34,989 bases of DNA from Verrucomicrobiota bacterium (lineage in GTDB: Bacteria > Verrucomicrobiota > Verrucomicrobiia > Limisphaerales > CAIMTB01): positions 1-34,989 of the forward strand of contig CAUJJW010000194.1 in the NCBI GenBank assembly GCA_963205105.1, read 5' to 3'. Below, piece after piece: positions 7,107 through 14,713 of the stretch; position 1 is the first letter of the stretch; every line of letters begins with the position of its first letter. A program made the translations under genes and the position numbers. The notes below the pieces were generated by a model, which had not been told where the DNA came from, did not search any database, and saw only the letters and a list, made by a program, of their open reading frames with translations.

Positions 7107-8975
7107 ATGAGCGAAAAGCCACAAACATCGCCAAGGAAACGGCGCTCCACCGCTTCGAGCCGGCTGTCGAGGCGGTTCCACTTGTTCAAAGTGCTTCACG
7201 AGGACCGCCCGTTTGCGGTGGTGATGGTGCTGGGCTTAATCGTGGGCGGGATGGTGCTGCTGGGGGTGCCCAAGCTCTGGAAGACGACTCCGACTCCGTT
7301 TCCGTTCGGCGAAGTGCGAGTCAGTGCACTCGATTTGCTCCAGGCGTGGTCGCTGTCGCGCACGGCGCGGCGGGCGGAAGCGGCAGGTCAGGATGAGGCG
7401 GCGCTGCTCTCCTGGCGAAGCGCGCTCCTGAACAACCAGGCGGACATCGCGTTGCACCGCGGGGTACTCGGGTTTCTCGGGCGAACCCCGAAGGCAGAGG
7501 CCGACCGCACGTTGTTCGCCATTCGAAGCGCCTCCTGGCTCGTCGCCCTGACCCGCACCAACGCGGCGGATGTGGCGCTGATCGGCGATGTGATGGAGCG
7601 CTACGGCCGGCCGCGGGTGGCGTTGTCGTGGATGACAGGACCGGCATGGGACCAGGACCCGGCCTTGGACAGGGCGCGCGCGAAATGCCTGTTGTCGTCG
7701 GGCCAATGGGACGCCTTCGCCGAGCGCTGGCGGGTCCACGGAGCGGTGTGGAAGGACGATCCCAAACTGGCGATGTACCAGGATGCCTGGCTCGCGGCGA
7801 CCGACGATCGGACGGTGGGACTGGAGGCGACGGCGCGGTTGAAGGCGAGCCTGGGGATGGAAGGGGAGGCGGGGCTGACGGCGGCGCGCCTGTTGATTCT
7901 TGTGGCTGCGGTGAAGGGGCAGGTGGATGACCTGGGGTTGGCACTGAATAACCTGGAGGCCCGGGAATCGGCATCGGCGGCGCAACACGGTCATTACTGG
8001 AAGGCTCTGGAGGCGTCGGGGCGTGGGGAGGAAGCGCGTCGGCTGGCGTTGGCGTACCGGCAGGTTCCAGGCGATCCCGAGATGGCGGCGATGCAGTGGC
8101 GGGCGATGCGGGACATCGGTCTGTCGAAGGAGGCTCTGGAGCTGGCCGAGCAGAACCTCGACCGGTTCGGCAACGATCTCACGGTGTGGAGGGTTTATTT
8201 TGACCTGCTGATCGACGCCCGGCGTTGGAACGAAACCGTCCGGGCCGCCGCCAACGCCCGCCTCAAAGCTTCGCGCCAGGAGCAACTCCATGTGGAAGCG
8301 TTGTTCGCCGAATACCGGTCTTCCCTGGGCGAAGGCCGCAAGACGGACGAAGCGCGATTGGCCGAGGCACTAGCCGGTGTTCGGGTGGTGGAACCTGAAA
8401 CCGCGATTCGCATCAGTGTGACGCTGCGCCATCAGGAACGGGTGGCGGAGGCCCTCCGTCTCCTGCTGGCCCACGAGACGGCATTTCGCGATTGGGCTCC
8501 CTATTGGGCTGAACTGTTTTCCGTGGGTCTGCTCGCCAGGGACATTGAAGTGCTCCGGCGCTCGGTGGGGGAGATGTCCCGGATCGAACCGCGCAACGTG
8601 GCGTGGGCGAACAACCGGGCGGCGCTGCTGCTCATCACCGGCGAGGATCCGCCCGAGGCGTTGCGGTTGACCCTCGCCAGTCTCAACCGCCATCCGGAGT
8701 CTCCGACCTTGCGCATCAACCACGCCATGGCTCTGCTCGCCACGGACCGGGCGGCGGAGGCCGAGACGGTGCTCCGAACACTGGCCGGGTTGAAGCTCAA
8801 CAAGGATGCGAGCGCCAATTACCATCTCGCCATGGCGGAGACGCACTTCGCCCTTGGGCGAAAGCCGGAGGCGATGGAGTCCGGGAAGCAGGTGGACCGG
8901 AGTCGGTTGTTGAAACCGCAATTGGAGCGCCTGGACCGTGTCATGGCGCAGGCTTCGGGAGGCGGCGGGCAATGA
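7107..8975 (+). CDS. Membrane-anchored helical-repeat (TPR-like) protein, paralogue 1, unknown function
   Basis: I do not recognise a named family. The 622-residue protein has a basic N-terminus (KRRSTASSRLSRR), one membrane segment at about 36-55, and about 550 residues of alpha-helical repeats rich in Ala, Leu, Arg and Glu with TPR-like spacing (for example AEAAGQDEAALLSWRSALLN and ARLAEALAGVRVVEPETAIR). The predicted topology is a short cytoplasmic tail with the repeat domain outside. It is clearly paralogous to the next gene: both place VRVSxLDLxQxWxLxRTAR and then NNxADIxxHRGxL directly after the membrane segment. It starts 58 bases after manA, with no Shine-Dalgarno site. A scaffold or assembly role in the envelope would be typical of such a layout, but this is inference. 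Confidence 0.8.
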   Translation: MSEKPQTSPRKRRSTASSRLSRRFHLFKVLHEDRPFAVVMVLGLIVGGMVLLGVPKLWKTTPTPFPFGEVRVSALDLLQAWSLSRTARRAEAAGQDEAALLSWRSALLNNQADIALHRGVLGFLGRTPKAEADRTLFAIRSASWLVALTRTNAADVALIGDVMERYGRPRVALSWMTGPAWDQDPALDRARAKCLLSSGQWDAFAERWRVHGAVWKDDPKLAMYQDAWLAATDDRTVGLEATARLKASLGMEGEAGLTAARLLILVAAVKGQVDDLGLALNNLEARESASAAQHGHYWKALEASGRGEEARRLALAYRQVPGDPEMAAMQWRAMRDIGLSKEALELAEQNLDRFGNDLTVWRVYFDLLIDARRWNETVRAAANARLKASRQEQLHVEALFAEYRSSLGEGRKTDEARLAEALAGVRVVEPETAIRISVTLRHQERVAEALRLLLAHETAFRDWAPYWAELFSVGLLARDIEVLRRSVGEMSRIEPRNVAWANNRAALLLITGEDPPEALRLTLASLNRHPESPTLRINHAMALLATDRAAEAETVLRTLAGLKLNKDASANYHLAMAETHFALGRKPEAMESGKQVDRSRLLKPQLERLDRVMAQASGGGGQ

Positions 8976-9009
8976 TGCCTGCGTCGGGTCATGCCGGGGA
9001 GAATCAACG

Positions 9010-10902
9010 ATGCGCGATGATCAGGACATTGAAGAGTTGAAGGGGCTGCGGCGCTGGTGGCTGAACCTGCGCCGGCGGTGGGACGAGGAATTGCAGACCA
9101 ACGGCTTCCTGCGCCACCTCGTTCATGAACCGGCATTCCTCGTGGCCATGGTTGGCTTCGTGGTTTGCGGCGTCGGTGTCGCCCTGATGATTCCGAAAAT
9201 GTGGAACCCGGCCCCGGCCCATTTTTCGAGAATCGTCCGCGTCAGTCTGCTGGACCTGGCCCAGTCATGGAATTTGAAGAGAACCGCCCGGAACTCGGTG
9301 GCGGAAGGTCAGTGGGACGAGGCGCTGGTCGGCTGGCGTTCGGCAATGGCCAACAATCTCGCCGACATCGAGACGCATCGGGGAACGCTGGAAACGCTTC
9401 GCGACGCGCCCTTGCTTCGTTCATCGAACCTCAACCTCGCCTTGTTCAGCGGGGAACTTCTGATCGAACTCTCCGGCACCAACCGGGCGGATACGGTGCT
9501 CGTCGCCGATGTGCTCATCCGACATCGCCTGGTCGATGTCGGCATGGCCGTGCTTCGTGCTTGGGAAAAGGAATTCACCCCGGCCGAGGAAGCCGTCTGG
9601 CTCAGGGGGCTGTTGACCGCGGGCCAGGTTGCCGCCTTCGACGCCCGCTGGAAGGCATCCGCTCCCGCGCATGAGGGCGACGCCCGCATGCGCTTGTATC
9701 GGGCGGCGGTCGATGCCTCCGGGCCGCCGTCGCAGGCCGTGGACGCCCTGGACCGGCTGCGAGCCGCACTGACCGATCCCGCGTTGCGCCTGGATGCAGC
9801 CCGCCTGCTGTGTTGGGCGTCGCTGCGACGCGATGATCTGACCGAGTACGAGCGCGGGCTGGCGGTGTTGCGGGAGATGAGGTCTGCCATGGTTCAGGAT
9901 GAAGTCGGGTCCTGGGTGTTGCTGGCCCGCCATGATCGGCTGGAGGACGCGCGACGGGCGGCCCGTGAATACCGGGATGTGCCTCCACCAACGCCGATGG
10001 AGGCGGTGCAATTGTCCCGTGCCTGGTCGGATCTTGGTCTGGGCGACCTGGCCGTGGACATGTTTCGGGCCCATGGGGAGCGCTATGGTGTCGCCTTTGA
10101 AGCGTGGGCCACCTATTTCGACCTGCTGGTGGAGCGTGGGCAATGGGATGATTTGCGGCGGGTGGCATCGACGTTGCGGGGCAATTCCTCGGGCAAGGAT
10201 GATATCCAGGCCATGACCTGGTACGCCGAGGCCATTGCCGATTTGTCAGAGAACCGTCGCACCGCTGCGCAGGCGTATCTCAAGCGGCTGGAGGATGCAG
10301 CCATCGCCAATCCCTCGGTCGTCTTGCGGGTGGCGAGCGGCCTGATTCGGGCTGGCGAATTTGCGACCTCGGCCAAACTCCTGGAGCGGGTGGAATCGGG
10401 GATGGGCTCCCAACCGGACTATTGGATTCAAGTCCTGATCAACGCGCAGGGACGCCGGGATATGACGGCCATGGAACGGGCCACTGACCGGTTGCTGGCA
10501 TTGCAGCCGGGGAATCTGGTCGGGTTGAACGTGAAACTTGGGTTGATGCTCCTCAAGCGCGAGAACCCGTCGGAGGCGTTGACACTCAGCGTGCGCCTGA
10601 CCAGCGGAGGCAAGGCATCCACCGGCGCGGCCATCAACCACGCCGCGGCACTGCTTCAGAACTCTCGATTTGCGGAGGCGGGTGAGGTGCTCTCACGCAT
10701 CAGCCCCTCACGGCTGACGCCGATGGAACGAGCCGCGTGGGAACTGGCGCAGGTGGAGTTCCTGGGAGCGAGCGGACGTCCTGGGGAAGCCTTGGAGTTG
10801 GGACGGAAGATCGACGTGAGCCAACTCATGCCGCCGGACGAGGCCTGGCTGAAGAAGTTCATCCTGGACGCCCGTCAGCGGGTGGCTGACGCCAAGCTGT
10901 GA
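9010..10902 (+). CDS. Membrane-anchored helical-repeat (TPR-like) protein, paralogue 2, unknown function
   Basis: The start at 9010 gives 630 residues and has a GGGGA stretch nine bases upstream. The frame is open from 8938, but that would overlap the end of paralogue 1 and add a Cys/Gly-rich tail unlike its sister. The order is: a charged, Trp-rich cytoplasmic N-terminus (LRRWWLNLRRRW at 13-24), a membrane segment at about 41-62, the shared VRVSLLDLAQSWNLKRTAR motif at 77-95, and then TPR-like helical repeats to the end. The two paralogues have drifted far apart outside the first 130 residues, so the duplication is old. It is 34 bases behind paralogue 1, and its TGA overlaps the GTG start of the holin-like gene, so the three were probably made together. 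Function unknown. Confidence 0.8.
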   Translation: MRDDQDIEELKGLRRWWLNLRRRWDEELQTNGFLRHLVHEPAFLVAMVGFVVCGVGVALMIPKMWNPAPAHFSRIVRVSLLDLAQSWNLKRTARNSVAEGQWDEALVGWRSAMANNLADIETHRGTLETLRDAPLLRSSNLNLALFSGELLIELSGTNRADTVLVADVLIRHRLVDVGMAVLRAWEKEFTPAEEAVWLRGLLTAGQVAAFDARWKASAPAHEGDARMRLYRAAVDASGPPSQAVDALDRLRAALTDPALRLDAARLLCWASLRRDDLTEYERGLAVLREMRSAMVQDEVGSWVLLARHDRLEDARRAAREYRDVPPPTPMEAVQLSRAWSDLGLGDLAVDMFRAHGERYGVAFEAWATYFDLLVERGQWDDLRRVASTLRGNSSGKDDIQAMTWYAEAIADLSENRRTAAQAYLKRLEDAAIANPSVVLRVASGLIRAGEFATSAKLLERVESGMGSQPDYWIQVLINAQGRRDMTAMERATDRLLALQPGNLVGLNVKLGLMLLKRENPSEALTLSVRLTSGGKASTGAAINHAAALLQNSRFAEAGEVLSRISPSRLTPMERAAWELAQVEFLGASGRPGEALELGRKIDVSQLMPPDEAWLKKFILDARQRVADAKL

Positions 10903-11378
10903 ATTCCCAGGAGCCATCCAACAGTCGGTTCCTGCTCCGCTGGGCTGTCTACGCCGTGGCGGTGTTGGTCGCCACCCAGGTGGTGCCCGGGATTGAGTAT
11001 CGGGGCTGGGAAAGTCTGCTGGCGGCCACCCTGCTCCTGGGTCTGCTCAACGCCTTCGTTCGGCCGCTCCTGCTCCTGTTGAGTCTGCCGCTCGTGGTCC
11101 TCAGCCTTGGTCTGTTCTTGTGGGTGATCAACGCCGCGCTGCTTTATTTCGTCGGGTGGTTGGTCGGGCCGTTCGATGTCACCAGCTTCCCCTCCGCCTT
11201 GGGAGGGGCCGCGGTGATCAGTCTCGTCGCCACCCTGCTCGGCAGCATGCTCGGGGTGAACCCAACCCGCATTCAGAGCCGGCGATCCCCTCCCGGCGGT
11301 CCCTTGCCATCACCGACGCGCGACGACCGCCGCCGGCCCCCGGGGGATGATGGCGGCGGTCCGGTCATCGACGTCTGA
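10899..11378 (+). CDS. DUF360 / phage-holin superfamily IV-type membrane protein
   Basis: The 159-residue protein has four membrane segments (about 12-29, 39-56, 58-78 and 100-118) in the pattern of the PF04020 family: a GIEYRGW turn after helix 1, then LLNAFVRPLLLLLSLPL, then a Leu-rich third helix. Despite the holin label, most chromosomal members have no known lytic role. The C-terminal 40 residues are a cytoplasm-type Arg/Pro/Gly-rich tail. The start codon is GTG at 10899, overlapping the TGA of the upstream repeat protein (GTGA), which argues for coupled translation. Its neighbours suggest a membrane partner for the two anchored repeat proteins. That is inference. Confidence 0.85.
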   Translation: MNSQEPSNSRFLLRWAVYAVAVLVATQVVPGIEYRGWESLLAATLLLGLLNAFVRPLLLLLSLPLVVLSLGLFLWVINAALLYFVGWLVGPFDVTSFPSALGGAAVISLVATLLGSMLGVNPTRIQSRRSPPGGPLPSPTRDDRRRPPGDDGGGPVIDV

Positions 11379-11389
11379 CCGGTGGCCCG

Positions 11390-12061
11390 TCAGTCGCGCA
11401 CGTACGAGGCGCGTTGGGTGGGAATGCCGGCGGCAACGAATCCGCGCTCAAAATCGGTCATCACCGCGGCCAGTTCAGCGGGCGTGGGAACGGCTCGGAG
11501 ACCGGCGCAGGCATCGAACACGGTGCGCATCTGTTCGAAGTAATCGGTGTTGTCCGTGCGCAAATGGACCGACGCACCCGGCTTCAAGGCTTCACGCACC
11601 AGGGTGGTGAAGCGGTCGTTCACCAGTCGGTTCTTGTGATGGCGTCGTTTCGGCCAGGGATCGGGGAAATAAATGTGAATCGCCGAGGCGGACGCCGGTG
11701 GCAGCAGGTATTCCACGCAGTAGGCGGCCTCGATCCGCAGACCCAGCACGTTGGTCAATCCGAGCTTCTGCGATTTGCGGTCGATTTTCCGGATCCGGCC
11801 CAGCAGCCGTTCCACCCCGATGAAGTCGCGGTCGGGATGCCGCCGCGCCCACTCGATCAGGAACGATCCGTCGCCGCTCCCGAGTTCCACTTCCACCGGC
11901 ACCGTGCGGCCGAACATTTCCGGCAGATTCAACCGCTGGAACCACGACGCCGGTTTGTAGATCCGTTGGTCGCGCGCGAGGACCACCGGCTGCGGGGTTC
12001 GGGCGGCTTCGGGGGGTTGGGACGGAGTGGCTGCGCCTGCAACGGGGTCAGGAGGAAACAT
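11390..12061 (-). CDS. trmB: tRNA (guanine-N7-)-methyltransferase
   Basis: The start at 12061 gives 223 residues. The frame stays open far upstream only because it overlaps the FIST gene in another frame. The SAM-binding motif ELGSGDG is at 59-65. The TrmB hallmark FPDPWPKRRHHKNR follows at 132-145, then RTDNTDYF near 168-175. It methylates G46 in the variable loop of tRNAs, using S-adenosylmethionine. The first 25 residues are a Pro/Ala-rich extension. The start lies inside the end of the upstream FIST gene (14-base overlap), so the two are translationally linked. It converges on the holin-like gene with an 11-base gap that holds no visible terminator. Confidence 0.93.
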   Translation of the reverse strand: MFPPDPVAGAATPSQPPEAARTPQPVVLARDQRIYKPASWFQRLNLPEMFGRTVPVEVELGSGDGSFLIEWARRHPDRDFIGVERLLGRIRKIDRKSQKLGLTNVLGLRIEAAYCVEYLLPPASASAIHIYFPDPWPKRRHHKNRLVNDRFTTLVREALKPGASVHLRTDNTDYFEQMRTVFDACAGLRAVPTPAELAAVMTDFERGFVAAGIPTQRASYVRD

Positions 12062-13280
12062 CGGGAGTCGGGGTGGCGGAAGGATCGGGGTCGGCGACAA
12101 ACAGCGCCAGGGACGCGGTGTACCCGTGGAGGTGGTTGCGGACGCCGACGGGGCCAATCTCGCCATTGCAGAAGAAACCGGCGAGTGGGAGTTGTTGGCC
12201 CAGGCTTTCATGGACCAGCCGGGTGTCGTGGTGGCGCTGACCGAAGAGGCCCTGGCCGCGGCCAGCACAGCTGCACAGGCAGGAAGCGATGATGCGTTGG
12301 CCGGCGAGGCGCTGGCCGGCCTGTTGGAGCAGTTGCGAAAAATCCTGCGTGGCCGCGGTGCCGTCGCGGAATTGAAACTGGACCGTCTGTCCCACGCGAA
12401 CGCGGGCGCCGACCGCGACCACCCCCTTGTTGGGGTCGGCGCCCAGGAGGTTGCGCACCAGGAAGTCCCCGCGCCGGTGTTCCTCAAGGTATTCGTCGAC
12501 CGCAAGCCCGACGAAGATGTTCCCGTTGGCGCGGGCTTTTTCGGGCGCGGGCAGAGCGTTGAAGGTGTCTTGCAGCACCGTCAACGCCGGGAGATTGCCA
12601 ATCTTCTGGATGAAGTTGCGATCCGCCGCGGTGATGGTCCACGGCCGGCCAATCGGTGTGCAACCCTGCGACACGATGGCTTCGAGACGGACCTTCCCTC
12701 CGACGGAAATCCCGATGCCACCGTCGGTGAACACTTCCTGGTTCAGAAACAGGCAGCGGTCCTCCGACCCGGCCGCCCCGCCGGCGAGCCCGCCCAGGCA
12801 GGGAATCCCCGGGTACGCTTCATTCCATTGCCGAAGCCAGCGTTCGGCATCGAATTCGCGCGGGTCGGCGAAGAACAACCAGCCCCGGGTGCTGTCGGTG
12901 TCGACGCCGGTGTGTGCGTGCCACCAGGCGGGACCGTTCGACTCCTCGACATCCGCCGCCGTGAACCGGGCGGGAGTCAGGTGGGCGCCGGGCAGTGAAA
13001 GCAGCAGGATTGAAAGCGCGGCCCCATCCTCGATTTCCTCCGACTGCCCAATGACTCCATGGGCGCTGCATCCGGCGAGCAAGGTCACGTGTCCGTGCAC
13101 CTGGATCAGTTCGTTGATCTCGCGGATCTGGGGCAGGAGGGGAGGACTGGCGAAGACCAGGGCCAGGTCGGCGCGTCCGCCGGGGAGTTGTCGGCGGGCT
13201 TCCTCCACGCGGGCACGCAGGCTGCCTTCATCGAAAGCATCCGCCATTAACACGGCGGTGGCGTATCCTGTGGCCGTCAT
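12048..13280 (-). CDS. FIST N/C domain sensor-type protein
   Basis: The 410-residue protein has the two-part FIST layout. FIST_N (about 30-220) includes ALVFASPPLL and the LLAGCSAHGVIG stretch that typifies the family. FIST_C (about 225-390) includes a Cys-rich SCLCSCAGRGQG segment and the ending PLAGFFCNGEIGPVG, then LHGYTASLALF. FIST domains are thought to bind small ligands such as amino acids in signalling. Stand-alone proteins like this lack a transmitter domain, so a partner would be needed. The stop lies 14 bases inside trmB. The start at 13280 is divergent from the SGNH-DUF1080 gene. No signal peptide, so cytoplasmic. Confidence 0.88.
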   Translation of the reverse strand: MTATGYATAVLMADAFDEGSLRARVEEARRQLPGGRADLALVFASPPLLPQIREINELIQVHGHVTLLAGCSAHGVIGQSEEIEDGAALSILLLSLPGAHLTPARFTAADVEESNGPAWWHAHTGVDTDSTRGWLFFADPREFDAERWLRQWNEAYPGIPCLGGLAGGAAGSEDRCLFLNQEVFTDGGIGISVGGKVRLEAIVSQGCTPIGRPWTITAADRNFIQKIGNLPALTVLQDTFNALPAPEKARANGNIFVGLAVDEYLEEHRRGDFLVRNLLGADPNKGVVAVGARVRVGQTVQFQFRDGTAATQDFSQLLQQAGQRLAGQRIIASCLCSCAGRGQGLFGQRHHDTRLVHESLGQQLPLAGFFCNGEIGPVGVRNHLHGYTASLALFVADPDPSATPTPDVSS

Positions 13281-13396
13281 CGCACGCCCAACCTAGGGCC
13301 CGCAGGGAATTCCGTAAACAAGGTCCGTGCATTTCGCTGTGGTCGGAAGATTCCTGGCCAGCCTCGGGGGCATCCTCCAGTGTCCAGCCTTCCATC

Positions 13397-14704
13397 ATGA
13401 ACCACCGGAATCATTGTCTTCCCAAGGCGCTGGGAGTCGTTCTCGCAGGCTGGATGCTGGCGACCTCGGCCCCCACCATTCGGGCCCAGGCCCCCACCCC
13501 TGCCACCACGGCCGCCGGTCGATGGGACATTCCCGCCACCGATGACGGGCTTCCCGGCGCGGGGCCCATCCGCCGATACGATTGGTTTCGCAAGCTCTGG
13601 GCCGAACGTCGGGCCGTCTGGGGCAGCCGCGTGGAGGCCGACCAGGGCGCGGTGGTCTTTCTCGGGGATTCGATCACCCAGGGCTGGGGGGATGTTCCTG
13701 GAGGCGGAACGTTTGAAGGCATGAAGGTCGCCAACCGCGGGATCAGCGGTGACACCACGCGCGGGGTGTTGATCCGGCTGAACGAGGACGTGCTCGCCGT
13801 CAAACCGGCGGCGGTCGTCCTGCTCATTGGCACCAACGATCTCGAAGAGAACGCTGAGCCGGAAACCGTGGTGGCGAATCTGCGGCTCATCCTGGCCCGC
13901 CTGAAGGAGCACAATGGCCGCATGCCCATCGTGCTGTGCCAGGTGTTCCCCAGCTCCGCGAGCAAGGCGAGGCCCGCCGCCAAGATCAAGAAGCTCAATG
14001 ACTTGTACGCATCCGTCGTGAAAGGGGACGCCCAGGTTACCCTGGTGGAGACCTGGACCCTTTTCGCCGACCCCCAGGGTGACGCGAAACCCGATGAATT
14101 CCCGGACCTGCTCCACCCGAACGCCGTCGGTTATGCCAAATGGGCGGCGGCGATACGGCCGATTTTGGCGACGCTTGGATTTCTGGAGACCCAGCCGGAT
14201 GCGTTCGTCCCGGAACCGGGTTTCGTGAGCCTGTTCAATGGCCGGGACCTGACCGGCTGGGGGTATCGGACCAACGTCTTCGACGGCCAGGGGACCAGTC
14301 CGGACGGGCGTTATGTGGCCAGGAAGGGTCGCTTGATCGTGAGCACCCCGCCTGAGGGTCGCCGATTTCAGATCCTTTGGACGGCGCGGGAGTTCCCGAA
14401 GGACTTCGTGTTGAAGCTCGAGTTCCGTGGCACGCCCAACGCCGACAGCGGCATCTTCATCCGAAAACCCCAACTCCAGTGCCGCGATTACCTGCTTGCC
14501 GGGCCGTATCTGAAGCTGGAGCGGTATCGGCCCCAGGACTGGAACGAGATCGTGGTGACCGTGAAGGGCGGCGTTGCCCACGCCACCTGCAATGGGGAAG
14601 TGCTGGAGAACGCGATGGCCGTGCCCGACACGGGCCCGATCGGGTTGGAAGGGGACCGCGGCCAGATGGAATACCGTCGGATCCGAGTCCAGGAACTGCC
14701 TTGA
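13397..14704 (+). CDS. Secreted SGNH/GDSL hydrolase fused to a DUF1080 (3-keto-disaccharide hydrolase) domain
   Basis: The 435 residues start with a Sec signal peptide (about 1-31, ending IRAQA). An SGNH esterase domain follows (about 80-260): FLGDSITQGW with Ser92, NRGISGD around Gly118, GTND with Asn147, and DLLHP with Asp237 and His240. Residues 275-435 are a DUF1080 domain: FVSLFNGRDLTGW, DSGIFIRKPQ and a final MEYRRIRVQE strand. SGNH enzymes remove acyl groups from carbohydrates. DUF1080 proteins include 3-keto-glycoside hydrolases and lectin-like folds. The fusion suggests a secreted enzyme that deacylates a glycan and binds or cleaves it. The gene is single. It converges on the ccsA stop with a nine-base gap. 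Confidence 0.9.
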   Translation: MNHRNHCLPKALGVVLAGWMLATSAPTIRAQAPTPATTAAGRWDIPATDDGLPGAGPIRRYDWFRKLWAERRAVWGSRVEADQGAVVFLGDSITQGWGDVPGGGTFEGMKVANRGISGDTTRGVLIRLNEDVLAVKPAAVVLLIGTNDLEENAEPETVVANLRLILARLKEHNGRMPIVLCQVFPSSASKARPAAKIKKLNDLYASVVKGDAQVTLVETWTLFADPQGDAKPDEFPDLLHPNAVGYAKWAAAIRPILATLGFLETQPDAFVPEPGFVSLFNGRDLTGWGYRTNVFDGQGTSPDGRYVARKGRLIVSTPPEGRRFQILWTAREFPKDFVLKLEFRGTPNADSGIFIRKPQLQCRDYLLAGPYLKLERYRPQDWNEIVVTVKGGVAHATCNGEVLENAMAVPDTGPIGLEGDRGQMEYRRIRVQELP

Positions 14705-14713
14705 ACGCCCGGT

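Noticed and set aside
10899..11378. Prophage lysis gene
   Set aside because: The holin label is a superfamily name only. No other phage gene is present, and the neighbours are housekeeping and envelope genes.
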